From Anaerolineales bacterium (GTDB lineage: Bacteria > Chloroflexota > Anaerolineae > Anaerolineales > Villigracilaceae): a stretch of 64,000 nucleotides of DNA. Below are positions 15,897 to 24,572 of this stretch, one piece after another. The first letter of the stretch is position 1. Each line of letters opens with the position of its first letter. The DNA lies in contig JADLBX010000035.1 of NCBI GenBank assembly GCA_020847435.1, forward strand, positions 1 to 64,000, read 5' to 3'. The translations under genes were made by a program, and so were the position numbers. Under the pieces are notes generated by a model. That model was not told the DNA's origin, searched no databases, and worked only from the letters and a program-made list of their open reading frames with translations.

Positions 15897-17474
15897 ATGC
15901 TTCGCCGCGCCAATTACTATTTGCTAATTGCTTTTCTCCTCGCCTCCTGCTCCCCCTCCTCTTCCACCGCGTACCCCACCTACGATCCCTTCGCGCCGGT
16001 GACCGGGCAAGCCTTCACGCCCGCGCCGCTCCAGCCGGGCGAGATCATCCAGGCGACCAAAACGCCCGCAGGCCCCACCCCCACGCGCGCGCCGATCACA
16101 GTGAAAATTCCCACACGGAATTCAAATTCGTCGTTCAACGCGCCCACGCCGGACGCGCCGCATCCGCTCCCGCCGCCGCGTGACTACGTTGACCAATATA
16201 CGGTCCAAGCCGGCGACACGCTGGGAAGCATCGCTCAAAGATACGGCATCACGCTCGAAGCGTTGATGCAGGCAAACGGTCTGAACGAAGCGTCGGTGCT
16301 GTCCGTTGGGCAGGTGGTGAACATCCCACCGATCACAACCGACCCGGTTCCCGGCTCGCCGTTCAAACTGATTCCCGATTCAGAGTTAATTTTCGGACCC
16401 GCCAGCGTCACATTCGATCTCGATAAATTCCTGCAAAACAAAGGCGGCTATCTCGGCAATTACGTGCAGGAGGTGGACGGCGCGTACCTCAGCGGCGCGC
16501 AGATCATCATGCGCGTCGCGCAGAATTATTCGGTCAACCCGCGCCTGCTCGTCGCCCTCCTCGAATATCGCAGCGGCTGGGTCACCAATCCCGTGCCGCA
16601 AAACGTGGATTACCCGATGGGCTACTACGAAGATTATTACGCGGGCTTGTATCGCCAGACCGCGTGGGCGGCAGATAATTTGAATCACGGTTATTACGCG
16701 TGGCGCGTCAACGCGCTCGGCACACTGCCGCTCAACGATGGGACATACGTGCCGATGGACGCGACCATCAACGCCGCCACCGCGGGCGTGCAATATTTCT
16801 TCTCGCAGTACAACAACCGCGCCGTCTGGGACTTCGACGTAAGCCAACTCGGATTCTTCCAGACGTATAACCTGCTCTTCGGCTATCCCTTCGACTACGA
16901 CCTCGCTTCGCTTCTCCCGGTGAATCTGACCCAACCTAGTATGCAACTCCCCTTCCTCAACGGGGCGACGTGGTCGTTCACGGGCGGTCCGCACGGCGGC
17001 TGGGATAACGGCTCCGCCTGGGCAGCGCTCGACTTTGCCCCGCCGGGCGAATCGGCGGGTTGCGCGCAAAGCGAGGCATGGGTCGTCGCGGTCGCGGACG
17101 GGTACATCGTCCGCGCAGAGAACGGCGCGGTGGTTCAAGATTTGGACAACGACGGCTACGAACAAACGGGATGGACTGTTCTCTACATGCACGTCGAATC
17201 GCGCGACCGCGTGCACGCCGGGACATACGTCTACGCGGGCGAGGCGATCGGGCATCCCTCCTGTGAAGGCGGCATCTCCAACGCGACGCACCTCCACCTC
17301 GCGCGCCGCTACAACGGCGAGTGGATTCCCGCCGACGGCAATCTCCCCTTCGACCTCGACGGCTGGGTCTCCAGCGGCGACGGAATTTTGTACAACGGCT
17401 GGCTGACGCGCGGCACGACCGTCCTCCAAGCCGAGGAAGGCGTGTTCGATGGGGTCAATCAGATTTCGAGATAA
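15897..17474 (+). CDS. LysM-M23 (LasA/beta-lytic-type) lipoprotein, paralogue 1
   Basis: About 525 residues. A lipoprotein signal (LLIAFLLASC) is followed by a Pro/Thr-rich linker, one LysM domain (YTVQAGDTLGSIAQRYGI ... VGQVVNIP), a middle domain rich in Tyr/Asn, and a C-terminal metallopeptidase-like domain. In the last, GGPHGGW...ALDFAP gives a His-x12-Asp spacing, followed by LYMH and THLH. This is the ligand and catalytic pattern of M23A (LasA/beta-lytic) endopeptidases. It should be anchored outside the membrane and cut peptidoglycan crosslinks. The start follows the TACAAT box by 7 nt; a longer frame overlapping the previous gene is rejected. A 13-bp terminator hairpin follows the stop. 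Confidence 0.85.
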   Translation: MLRRANYYLLIAFLLASCSPSSSTAYPTYDPFAPVTGQAFTPAPLQPGEIIQATKTPAGPTPTRAPITVKIPTRNSNSSFNAPTPDAPHPLPPPRDYVDQYTVQAGDTLGSIAQRYGITLEALMQANGLNEASVLSVGQVVNIPPITTDPVPGSPFKLIPDSELIFGPASVTFDLDKFLQNKGGYLGNYVQEVDGAYLSGAQIIMRVAQNYSVNPRLLVALLEYRSGWVTNPVPQNVDYPMGYYEDYYAGLYRQTAWAADNLNHGYYAWRVNALGTLPLNDGTYVPMDATINAATAGVQYFFSQYNNRAVWDFDVSQLGFFQTYNLLFGYPFDYDLASLLPVNLTQPSMQLPFLNGATWSFTGGPHGGWDNGSAWAALDFAPPGESAGCAQSEAWVVAVADGYIVRAENGAVVQDLDNDGYEQTGWTVLYMHVESRDRVHAGTYVYAGEAIGHPSCEGGISNATHLHLARRYNGEWIPADGNLPFDLDGWVSSGDGILYNGWLTRGTTVLQAEEGVFDGVNQISR

Positions 17475-17477
17475 AAA

Positions 17478-17508
17478 CAAAACTCGGAGATGAATTCTCC
17501 GAGTTTTG
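17478..17508. terminator. Bidirectional intrinsic terminator
   Basis: CAAAACTCGGAGA pairs with TCTCCGAGTTTTG (13 bp, 5-nt loop) immediately after the first M23 gene. The A- and T-rich arm ends would serve both this gene and the convergent DUF4926 gene. Confidence 0.8.
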
Positions 17509-17528
17509 TACGTCAGCTGATTTGTGCG

Positions 17529-17744
17529 CTAGGCAAGCGCCGGTTCGTAATGCAAAACGAGCAATTGATCCTCTTTCACCGCCACCTCTGCATATGTACG
17601 TCCATCATTGTCTGTAAATTCAACTTCATAGACATCTGGCGCAAGGAACTCAAGGACAGTTCCCACCTGTCCCCGTTCTAATTTGTACTTTGGCAGGTCT
17701 TCGGTGAGCGCAACTACATCGAGCAATTCAATCTTGTTTTTCAT
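17529..17744 (-). CDS. DUF4926 domain protein
   Basis: A 71-residue protein matching DUF4926 (LLDVVALTEDLPKY, GQVGTVLEFLAPDVYEVEF). The fold is expected to be a small beta-barrel similar to KOW/SH3-like domains. It is the second gene of a two-gene minus-strand unit with the DUF6883 gene, whose stop lies 9 nt upstream of this start. Pairs of this kind are common in Cyanobacteria and Chloroflexota and look like toxin-antitoxin or immunity modules, but no function has been shown here. The pair splits the first from the second M23 lipoprotein gene. Confidence 0.8.
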   Translation of the reverse strand: MKNKIELLDVVALTEDLPKYKLERGQVGTVLEFLAPDVYEVEFTDNDGRTYAEVAVKEDQLLVLHYEPALA

Positions 17745-17753
17745 TTCAGGCTC

Positions 17754-18086
17754 CTACAACACATAACAACTGGTCATTCGCGGAAAATCTTCACTGGCGC
17801 GAATGATCCATAAACTACGAACAAGCGCCTCATTGCCTTGTCGGCTTATTCTAAAATCAACCGCATATCGCTGACCATATTCGTCCTGGTCTGTCGGAAT
17901 CGCATCTTCCAAAATAACGGCAGACAGAATTCTTTGTCTGAGCTCATCAGCGTCCGCGGCGGTCAGCCCTAGGACTCTGGCAAAAACACGCGCTTTGTGC
18001 TTACCGCGTGGATGCGATGGACTGAGACAATAATTACGCAATTTCTCAACATCAACGACGGCACGATCGGCGTGCGGCAACTTCAT
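17754..18086 (-). CDS. DUF6883 domain protein
   Basis: A 110-residue protein with the DUF6883 pattern (ADRAVVDVEKLRNYCLSPSHPRGKHKARVF ... GLTAADADELRQ, shown in part: KLRNYCLSPSHPRGKHKA). The same domain occurs as a C-terminal module of some phage-related or polymorphic toxin proteins, which is why a toxin-like role is considered. It is followed 9 nt later by the DUF4926 gene. No catalytic residues can be assigned with confidence; the conserved Cys-x(n)-His-Pro-Arg-Gly segment is the most obvious candidate site. Confidence 0.75.
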   Translation of the reverse strand: MKLPHADRAVVDVEKLRNYCLSPSHPRGKHKARVFARVLGLTAADADELRQRILSAVILEDAIPTDQDEYGQRYAVDFRISRQGNEALVRSLWIIRASEDFPRMTSCYVL

Positions 18087-18158
18087 TGCTCGGAATTATA
18101 TCACGCACAAAAAACAGAATTTATAGATGACCGTTGGTTACGAACCATCCATCGAAGG

Positions 18159-18164
18159 TATAAT
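18159..18164 (+). promoter_or_regulatory. TATAAT box, 7 nt before the second LysM/M23 lipoprotein
   Basis: The box ends 7 nt before a GTG codon that begins the signal peptide, implying a leaderless GTG start at 18172. Confidence 0.6.
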
Positions 18165-18171
18165 CCCCGCT

Positions 18172-19779
18172 GTGAAACGCGTTACAACTTTCTTGATCCT
18201 TGCAACTTTAATCCTTTCTTCGTGCGGCGGAAGCAACACATCGTTGTGGGGACAATACGAAACTCCTACTCCCAGCGGCGGCAGCCCGATCATGGATTTT
18301 CCCGTCGCAGAGACAACGCCCAATGAAATCGTCCCAGCCAGCGCGACCGTCACGCCGACGCCCCCGCTGACCGCCACGCCGACTTCCCTGTTGAGCGCCT
18401 TCGTCACCCTCCCGGCGACCGCTTCGCCCACTGAAGCATTAACTTCCACGCCCTCCGCCGCGACGGTTTTGTACTACGCCCAAAACGGCGATTGGCTTCC
18501 CGCGGTGGCGCTCAGGTTCAAGGTCGAAGTGACCGAGATCACGTCGCCGAAGATCCTACCCCAAAGCGGGTTCCTCGACACGGGCACACTGCTCATCGTT
18601 CCTGATCGCATGGATAAATCGGCGCAATATACGCCGAACTTGCAATTGATCCCCGATACCGAAGTCATCTTTTCGCCAGGCACGGTGGATTTCGACATCG
18701 CGGGCTACGCGAAGGACGCAGGCGGATATTTAGCCACGTACCGCGAATACCTCGGCTCGACCGGTTGGATGACCGGCGCGGCAGAGATCGAACGCATCGC
18801 CTATGAAAACTCGGTCAACCCGCGTTTGTTGCTTGCCCTCCTCGATTTCGAAGCGCGCTGGGTGCGCGGCGCGCCTGTGGATGAATTTCACGAAACCTAT
18901 CCGCTGGGTTATGAAAACTTCCTGCACAAGGGGATGTTCATGCAACTGGCATGGGCGATCAACCAGTTATCCACCGGTTATTACGGCTGGCGCGCTGGCA
19001 CGGTGACGGAGCTAACCTTCCGCGATGAAACAACCTACCAACTCGATCCATCTCTCAACGCCGGCACGGTTGCCATTATGTATTACTTCGCACAACTGCA
19101 CAGCCAAAACGAATGGCTGAGAATCATGGACCAGACCGGCGGGTTTCCCTCGTTCTATGCCAATATGTTCGGCGACCCGTGGTTGCGCGCCGACGCGGCT
19201 GGGGCGGTCTTCCCGCCCGCGTTGACGCAACCGGAAATGATCCTGCCTTTCGAACTAAATACAAACTGGGCGTTCACCGGCGGACCGCACAGCGCGTGGG
19301 AAAGTCACGGACCGCTTGCCGCGCTCGATTTCGCCCCGTCCACCGCCAAAAGCGGGTGTGACGTTTCTGAAAAATGGATTCTCGCCATGGCGCCCGGGCT
19401 GGTCGTCCGCGCGGGGAACGGCATTGTCGTGCTGGATCTCGACGGCGACGGTCACGAACAGACCGGCTGGAATCTTCTCTATTTGCACGTTGCCAATCGC
19501 GGCAAGGTCGCGCTGGGCGAATGGGTCGAGCAGGGCGAACGCATCGGACATCCCTCCTGCGAAGGCGGAATTTCCACCGGGACGCACACGCACATCGCCC
19601 GCAAATACAACGGCGAATGGGTAATCGCAGACGAAGCCATCCCCTGGGTGATGAGCGGTTGGACCGTCATCGCCGGCGACAAACCGTATCTCGGCAAAAT
19701 GGTCAAAGGCAATCAAGTCGTCACGGCGGATGTGTACGGTCAGGCAAAGTCGTTGATCGTTCGTAAAGATGATGAATAG
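18172..19779 (+). CDS. LysM-like/M23 (LasA-type) lipoprotein, paralogue 2
   Basis: About 535 residues with the same layout as paralogue 1. Features in order: lipobox LILSSC, Thr/Pro-rich linker, a weak LysM-like segment (YYAQNGDWLPAVALRF), the shared middle domain (SVNPRLLLALLDFEARWV) and the C-terminal peptidase domain (GGPHSAW...ALDFAP, LYLH, THTH). The M23A-type His, Asp and HxH residues are all kept. The GTG start is preferred because it directly begins the signal peptide and lies 7 nt after TATAAT; an ATG 45 nt earlier would place the promoter inside the gene. Its end overlaps the start of paralogue 3, so these two are an operon. Confidence 0.85.
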   Translation: MKRVTTFLILATLILSSCGGSNTSLWGQYETPTPSGGSPIMDFPVAETTPNEIVPASATVTPTPPLTATPTSLLSAFVTLPATASPTEALTSTPSAATVLYYAQNGDWLPAVALRFKVEVTEITSPKILPQSGFLDTGTLLIVPDRMDKSAQYTPNLQLIPDTEVIFSPGTVDFDIAGYAKDAGGYLATYREYLGSTGWMTGAAEIERIAYENSVNPRLLLALLDFEARWVRGAPVDEFHETYPLGYENFLHKGMFMQLAWAINQLSTGYYGWRAGTVTELTFRDETTYQLDPSLNAGTVAIMYYFAQLHSQNEWLRIMDQTGGFPSFYANMFGDPWLRADAAGAVFPPALTQPEMILPFELNTNWAFTGGPHSAWESHGPLAALDFAPSTAKSGCDVSEKWILAMAPGLVVRAGNGIVVLDLDGDGHEQTGWNLLYLHVANRGKVALGEWVEQGERIGHPSCEGGISTGTHTHIARKYNGEWVIADEAIPWVMSGWTVIAGDKPYLGKMVKGNQVVTADVYGQAKSLIVRKDDE

Positions 19780-21250
19780 ATTCAAACAGGCGACAGTCGC
19801 TTTAAAAGCGATCGTCGCCTCACTCGCGCTCCTCCTCTCCGCCTGCGCGCCGCGCCAACCGAACACCGCCATCGAAAACATGATCACGCCGCTCGCGCCG
19901 ACGATCATCCCCGCGCCAACCAACGGAAGGCCGCAATACAACCCCGGCGAACTGGTGGATTACGTTGCCCAATCCGGAGACAACCTCCCCGCATTGGCGA
20001 AGCGCTTCAACACCTCGGTGGAGGAAATCCGCGCCGCCAACCCCATCATCCCCAGCGACGCGACCACGATGCCCGTCGGTCTGCCGATGAAAATCCCCAT
20101 TTACTATCTGCCGCTGTGGGGCGCCGAATATCAAAGCCTCCCCGACCACGCGTTTGTGAACGGGCCGGCACAGATCGGCTTCAACACGAGCGCGTTCCTC
20201 GCCTCCACCGACGGCTGGCTGAAAAATTACCGCGCCTACGCCGGCGGCAAAAACCGCACCGGCGCCGAGATCGTGGATTACGTCGCAACCAATTACAGCC
20301 TCAGCCCGCGCTTATTGCTTGCGCTCCTCGAATATCAAACCGGCGCGCTCACCCAGCCCGAACCACCCGAAGAAAAATATAGTCTCGGCTTTCATCGCAC
20401 GTTTTACGATACGCCCTATCTGCAACTCGTCATCGCGGCGAACACTTTGAACAACGGCTACTACGGCTGGCGGCGCGGCGCGCTCACCGAATTCGAACTC
20501 ACCGACCACTCGCTCACGCGTCCCGACCCCTGGCAGAACGCGGGATCGGTCGCGCTCCAATATTATTTTTCACGCCTGCAAGCGGGGGATGACTACCTCG
20601 CTTCGATCGGACCGGGGGGGCTGGCTCGCGCCTATTCGGCTTTTTTCGGCAACCCCTGGCTCGACTCGCCCATCGTCATCCCCGGCAGTTTGCAACAACC
20701 CGAACTCCGCTTCCCATTTCTACCGGGTCACGTGTGGGCGTTCACCAGCGGACCGCACACCGGCTGGGGCTCCGGCGAACCCTTCGCCGCGCTCGATTTC
20801 GCGCCCGCCTCAGATAGTTCCGGTTGCTACATCGTGGCGCGCGACTTGTACACAACCGCCATGGCTGATGGGCTTATCGTCCGCGCAGATGTAGACGGCG
20901 TGGCGATTGACCTGGATCAAGACGGCGATGAACGCACCGGCTGGGTTTTATATTATTTGCACACCGCCGCCGACTCGCGTGTGACGGTCGGCAGTGAAGT
21001 GAAAGCCGGCGACCCGATCGGTTATCCCTCTTGCGAGGGCGGTTCGTCAACGGGAACGCACGTCCACGTGGCGCGCAAATACAACGGCGAATGGATCCTC
21101 GCCACAGGTCCGCTGGCGTTTAACTTCGAGGGATGGATTGCAGGCGGGGGCGAAGTGGAGCGCGCAGGCATCCTGCGGCGCGGCGCGCAGACGATCGTGG
21201 CTTGTGAATGTTCCGATTTTGGAACGCGGGTGGAATCGGAAGCGCGCTAG
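19769..21250 (+). CDS. LysM-like/M23 (LasA-type) lipoprotein, paralogue 3
   Basis: A 493-residue paralogue with lipobox ALLLSAC, a LysM-like segment (YVAQSGDNLPALAKRF), the middle domain (SLSPRLLLALLEYQTGAL) and the peptidase domain (SGPHTGW...ALDFAP, YYLH, THVH). It uses one of two adjacent ATG codons inside the end of paralogue 2 (overlap 11 or 8 nt), so translation is probably coupled. The three copies have diverged considerably outside the peptidase core, suggesting an old tandem duplication with different binding roles. Its stop overlaps the convergent OsmC gene by 4 nt. Confidence 0.85.
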   Translation: MMNRFKQATVALKAIVASLALLLSACAPRQPNTAIENMITPLAPTIIPAPTNGRPQYNPGELVDYVAQSGDNLPALAKRFNTSVEEIRAANPIIPSDATTMPVGLPMKIPIYYLPLWGAEYQSLPDHAFVNGPAQIGFNTSAFLASTDGWLKNYRAYAGGKNRTGAEIVDYVATNYSLSPRLLLALLEYQTGALTQPEPPEEKYSLGFHRTFYDTPYLQLVIAANTLNNGYYGWRRGALTEFELTDHSLTRPDPWQNAGSVALQYYFSRLQAGDDYLASIGPGGLARAYSAFFGNPWLDSPIVIPGSLQQPELRFPFLPGHVWAFTSGPHTGWGSGEPFAALDFAPASDSSGCYIVARDLYTTAMADGLIVRADVDGVAIDLDQDGDERTGWVLYYLHTAADSRVTVGSEVKAGDPIGYPSCEGGSSTGTHVHVARKYNGEWILATGPLAFNFEGWIAGGGEVERAGILRRGAQTIVACECSDFGTRVESEAR

Positions 21251-21726
21251 TCACGCCCCATCACATTCTCCCAAACGCCTTGAACGGTCAAGCGGTTATT
21301 TCCATTCCCTGCCTCTTCATAAATTTCATACTTCAATTCCATCGGGAAGGCTTGTTCAAGCATCGCGCTAGCAGGACAGTATTTCGTCGCGGCGAGTTCG
21401 ATGGCGCGCAACACCGCGTCTTCGCTGATCTGTTTCCCCGTGACCGCGAAGGTGACCGTCGCCCTCGTGAACACTTTCGGATACTCCGGCGAGCGCGGAC
21501 CGTCGAAGCGCACCTCAAACTTCGTCACTTGCTGGCGCTTCTTCTGCAAAATGGAGATCACGTCCATTGCCTGACAGCCGATCAGACCGAGCGCGATCAG
21601 CTCCATCGGGCGCACGCCACTGTCGCTGCCGCCGAGCGACGAGTCCGCGTCCATTTGAATCGGAAAGCCCGAAGGAGCCGCGCCGACGAACTTCATCCCC
21701 TCCTGCCAGTTGACTACAGCCTTCAT
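21247..21726 (-). CDS. OsmC/Ohr-family protein
   Basis: A 159-residue protein of the OsmC family, which reduces organic hydroperoxides through a reactive cysteine pair. Cys51 (LIGCQAMD) and Cys117 (KYCPASAM) are in the expected positions. The sequence follows the general OsmC rather than the Ohr subgroup. Its ATG overlaps the stop of the thioredoxin-like gene by 4 nt, so it is translated as the second gene of a redox operon, which fits reduction of OsmC by a thiol partner, although that partner is normally a lipoyl protein. Confidence 0.88.
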   Translation of the reverse strand: MKAVVNWQEGMKFVGAAPSGFPIQMDADSSLGGSDSGVRPMELIALGLIGCQAMDVISILQKKRQQVTKFEVRFDGPRSPEYPKVFTRATVTFAVTGKQISEDAVLRAIELAATKYCPASAMLEQAFPMELKYEIYEEAGNGNNRLTVQGVWENVMGRD

Positions 21727-22295
21727 GGTTCCTCTCGAACGATCGGGGTGACGTATTTTTCAAGGGATTTGCGCTCAATTCCCCCAAGCCATTGCAAGCG
21801 GACTGTGCCATTGCGGTCAATCACATACGATGAGGGAAGACCGAGCGTCTTGAACGCTTGCTCCGTCGCGATGTAGGTTGGGTCGAGCCAGATGGGAAAG
21901 GTCAACTCAAAGTCGTCCACAAACTGGACAACATCTTCGGTCGGGTCGCCGTCGTTGACCGCGATGATGGTGAAACCGTCTTCCTTGTGCTTTTCATAGT
22001 AGGCTTGCAAGGCGGGCATTTCCTCTTTGCACGGCTCGCACCACGTTGCCCACAAGTTGACCAAAACGACTTGCCCGCGATAATCGGCGAGGGAATGGGT
22101 GGCGCCGTCGAGGTCGGTGAGGGTCAGTTCGGGGGCGGGATAATTTGCCACAGCCGGGACGACTCCCCCGTCGGGTTGAAGCGGGAGGTTGCGATAGAGG
22201 TAAAAAGCGGAGGCGGTGATGAGGATGAATCCCGCGGCGATCAAAATGAGGGGCAGGGCGTTGCGAAATCTGCTGGGTGAGTTTGCTTCGGTCAT
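21723..22295 (-). CDS. TlpA-like membrane-anchored thioredoxin
   Basis: About 190 residues: one N-terminal membrane helix (13-34) and an extracytoplasmic TlpA/ResA-like thioredoxin fold with the redox site WCEPC (Cys86, Cys89). A cis-proline region is visible (LGLPSSYVID). Such proteins reduce or isomerise thiols outside the membrane, often for cytochrome c maturation. The start MTEANSPS is chosen because a TATACT box lies 10 nt upstream and the longer alternative is basic and non-conserved. It is translationally coupled to OsmC. Confidence 0.87.
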   Translation of the reverse strand: MTEANSPSRFRNALPLILIAAGFILITASAFYLYRNLPLQPDGGVVPAVANYPAPELTLTDLDGATHSLADYRGQVVLVNLWATWCEPCKEEMPALQAYYEKHKEDGFTIIAVNDGDPTEDVVQFVDDFELTFPIWLDPTYIATEQAFKTLGLPSSYVIDRNGTVRLQWLGGIERKSLEKYVTPIVREEP

Positions 22296-22410
22296 TGCGT
22301 CGGCAAGTATACTCTGCCAAACAGGGCGGCATGGAAATTCGGGAAGAATGTCATGCAAAAAATGATATTTGCCACTGGATTGCGATTTTTCGCCGGATTA
22401 ACATGAAACA

Positions 22411-22866
22411 ATGGGTATTTTCATCCGTCGTTTGCCGGTGTTTGCCGACCTGCGCGCCGAACAACTTGAATTACTGAAGCCGCTCATCGAAGCGGTCCAT
22501 TACGCTGCGGGCGATTTCGTCATTCAGCAAAATTCGCCCGCCGAACATTTGTACATCGTTGTTGAAGGCCGGGTGCAGATTTCCTACAAGCCCTATGACG
22601 GCGCGCCGATCACCGTTTCGCACGTGGAACCAGGCGGGTTGTTCGGCTGGTCGGCTGTGATCGGCAGCGCGCGCTACACCTCGACCGCCATCGCCATTGA
22701 GCCGCTGGAGGCGGCGCGGATTCACGGGGATATGTTACGGACGTTAATTGCAAAAGACCCCGAAACGGGGCGGGATATTTTGACGTGCCTCGCCAACGCG
22801 GTTTCGACGCGTTGGAAGGACGCGCACACACAAGTGAAATCAATCCTTGAAAGTGGGATGAAATAA
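22411..22866 (+). CDS. Cyclic nucleotide-binding domain protein without HTH
   Basis: A 151-residue single cNMP-binding domain (AAGDFVIQQNSPAEHLYIVVEGRV, quoted in part: SPAEHLYIVVEGRV; GGLFGWSAVIGSARYTSTA). It resembles the ligand half of CRP/FNR proteins, but the chain ends before any helix-turn-helix. The phosphate-binding cassette segment (FGWSAVIGSARYTSTA) keeps the Arg and the small residues before it. It may act as a stand-alone sensor or partner protein. Monocistronic, transcribed divergently from the thioredoxin gene. Confidence 0.8.
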   Translation: MGIFIRRLPVFADLRAEQLELLKPLIEAVHYAAGDFVIQQNSPAEHLYIVVEGRVQISYKPYDGAPITVSHVEPGGLFGWSAVIGSARYTSTAIAIEPLEAARIHGDMLRTLIAKDPETGRDILTCLANAVSTRWKDAHTQVKSILESGMK

Positions 22867-22879
22867 TTGGCAGGGAGCG

Positions 22880-23085
22880 GGGAAGATCTCAACGCGAATG
22901 GCGCAAATGGACGAATTGCGCGAATTTTTAGAGATTCATTTGCTGAATTCGCAAATTCGAGGCATTTGCGTTCTAAATCCTTTTTGGACACGGATCGCGC
23001 GGACTTTACCGATTCTCACGGGAAAAATCATGAAAAAATTGGCGTAAGTCCGTGCCATCCGTTAAATCCGTGTACTTAAGAAACA
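22880..23085. repeat. Composite non-coding repeat region
   Basis: Contains related AATGGCGCAAATGGACGAATTGCGCGAA and ATTCGCAAATTCG-type stretches (given here as short motifs: GCGCAAATGG, ATTGCGCGAA, GAATTCGCAAATTC). These are followed by phrases of the ACGGA-TTTAACGGAT class (TCCGTGCCATCCGTTAAATC). No gene is visible. It looks like a mosaic of dispersed repeats. Confidence 0.5.
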
Positions 23086-23112
23086 GTCTCGGAATTTAGA
23101 AGCCCGTCCTGC

Positions 23113-23739
23113 TTAGGCTGGGCTCCTGAAAAATTTCAGCACAAAATAGCCGCCGACGAGGATTAACGCGGCGGGCCAAAGATATTGCATCCAGCCGACG
23201 ACGCCGGCGGTGAGGAACGCGCCGAAGACGAGCAAGACGAGACCGGGGATGAATGCCCAACTACGATTCTTTCCACCGGGGAGGATGGCAACGAGGATGA
23301 AGGTGAGTCCCAACCCGAGGAAGAGGAAATTGCCGCTGTCTGCGCCGGTCGTTTCTTCGAGCGCGTCGATGGCGCCGAGAGTGAGCAGAATTCCGAATGG
23401 GATGATCGCCCACCAATGCGACTGCACGTCGGTAAAGTAAACCCACAGGAACGCGATACAGATTCCCGCGAAGAACACCAGTCCGCTGAAGGCTTCAAGC
23501 GAATTCGGCAGAAACGCCGACGCGGCAAGCCCAAGCAAAGTGAACGCGGGGAACGCCGCCCACCAGCTACTGCGATTCCGCAGCAACATGAACAGGAAGA
23601 ACAAGCCGATCAATCCCCAGATCGCGCCCCAGAAAATATCGCTGACATCGCTGAGGATATTTAAATTTTCAAGAAGGACTAACACGCCGCCGAATACCAA
23701 GAGCGCGCCGATCCACAAACGAGGGTCGTATTTTTTCAT
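23113..23739 (-). CDS. LiaF-like/DUF5668 membrane protein
   Basis: A 208-residue membrane protein with about seven hydrophobic segments and a repeated W-(I/P)-x-(L/A)-LILVGG motif (PRLWIGALLVFGGVLVLLENL; YLWPAALILVGGYFVL). This is the LiaF/DUF5668 transmembrane type found in envelope-stress proteins. It is the third of three adjacent minus-strand genes with similar N-terminal membrane hairpins. No catalytic features. The start follows AAGGAGATACG, a good ribosome binding site. Confidence 0.78.
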   Translation of the reverse strand: MKKYDPRLWIGALLVFGGVLVLLENLNILSDVSDIFWGAIWGLIGLFFLFMLLRNRSSWWAAFPAFTLLGLAASAFLPNSLEAFSGLVFFAGICIAFLWVYFTDVQSHWWAIIPFGILLTLGAIDALEETTGADSGNFLFLGLGLTFILVAILPGGKNRSWAFIPGLVLLVFGAFLTAGVVGWMQYLWPAALILVGGYFVLKFFRSPA

Positions 23740-23762
23740 CGTATCTCCTTGTTAAGGCATTT

Positions 23763-23780
23763 CGCAAAGTGAACTTTGCG
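23763..23780. repeat. Short palindrome CGCAAAGT-GA-ACTTTGCG
   Basis: Arms of 8 bp with a 2-nt loop, lying between the second and third LiaF-like genes. Confidence 0.6.
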
Positions 23781-23789
23781 GTACAGGTT

Positions 23790-24572
23790 TTACTTAACCG
23801 TCACCGAGCCCAAGCCGCCGTCAATGTTGATCTCGGCGCGGTTTGCGGATGTATCGAAGTCGGGCGATTGACACATCCCCGAATCCACTTGCGGGAAGCG
23901 GGCGGCGTCCACATCCATGTTGGTCAAACCGCCTTCAAAGCGGATGCGCGCCGCGACCGCGTCGGGGACGCGAATGTTGATCGAAGCCGCGCCCGCTGAA
24001 ACGTCGAGCAAAGACGCACCGCGCGCGGGCATGGTCAAATTCACACTGCTGGCTCCCGTCGAGAGTTCGATGCGCGTCGCCTGCACGTCCTGCAAGTCAA
24101 TCTCCAAACCGCTCGCGCCGGCGTTCACTTCCAACGTGACGGGAACTTCTTGCGTGAGTTGATAACGCCAGACGCCTGTAGCAGGACCAATAAACGGGAT
24201 GACGGACGGACCGGCGCTCACTTCGACCTTCAACCTGTCTCCGTCCATTCGGCTCCCGGTGTTCATCCCAACCGCCGACGAGCCGACGATCGCTTTCCCA
24301 GAGGGCGCGCCGCCGCTGATCTGAATCTGCCCCGCGCCGTGTGAGAAATCAAACTCGACGCGCTTTGCCGATTGGAGCGCGATCGAAAATGTTTCGTCGT
24401 CGGCGAGGTCGGGTTTCCACAACGCGCTGAGGATGAACCACGCGCCGACAAGAATCAGCGCGAGGGGCCAGATGAATTGAAAAGCGTTAGCGATGATCCC
24501 TTGCGCTTGAAGCAGGAACAAGACACCCAACGCAAGCAAGGCAATGCCCCAGAAGATGTTAGCTCGTTTCAC
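23790..24572 (-). CDS. LiaF-like protein: membrane hairpin plus toast-rack/adhesin beta domain
   Basis: About 260 residues. The first 65 form two or three membrane helices (IFWGIALLALGVLFLLQA; FIWPLALILVGAWFIL). The rest is a repetitive beta-helix-like domain of the toast-rack/DUF4097 kind (VTLEVNAGASGLEIDL; RIELSTGASSVNLTM; LLDVSAGAASINIRV). Proteins of this kind regulate cell-envelope stress systems such as LiaRS. A GTG start is chosen because GGAGG precedes it by 4 nt; it lies 14 nt inside the upstream gene, so translation is coupled. No LiaRS-type kinase is adjacent. Confidence 0.8.
   Translation of the reverse strand: MKRANIFWGIALLALGVLFLLQAQGIIANAFQFIWPLALILVGAWFILSALWKPDLADDETFSIALQSAKRVEFDFSHGAGQIQISGGAPSGKAIVGSSAVGMNTGSRMDGDRLKVEVSAGPSVIPFIGPATGVWRYQLTQEVPVTLEVNAGASGLEIDLQDVQATRIELSTGASSVNLTMPARGASLLDVSAGAASINIRVPDAVAARIRFEGGLTNMDVDAARFPQVDSGMCQSPDFDTSANRAEINIDGGLGSVTVK

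Noticed and set aside
16386-17480. Long minus-strand frame opposite the first M23 lipoprotein
   Set aside because: Composition-driven antisense shadow in GC-rich DNA; the plus strand encodes a clear LysM/M23 lipoprotein.
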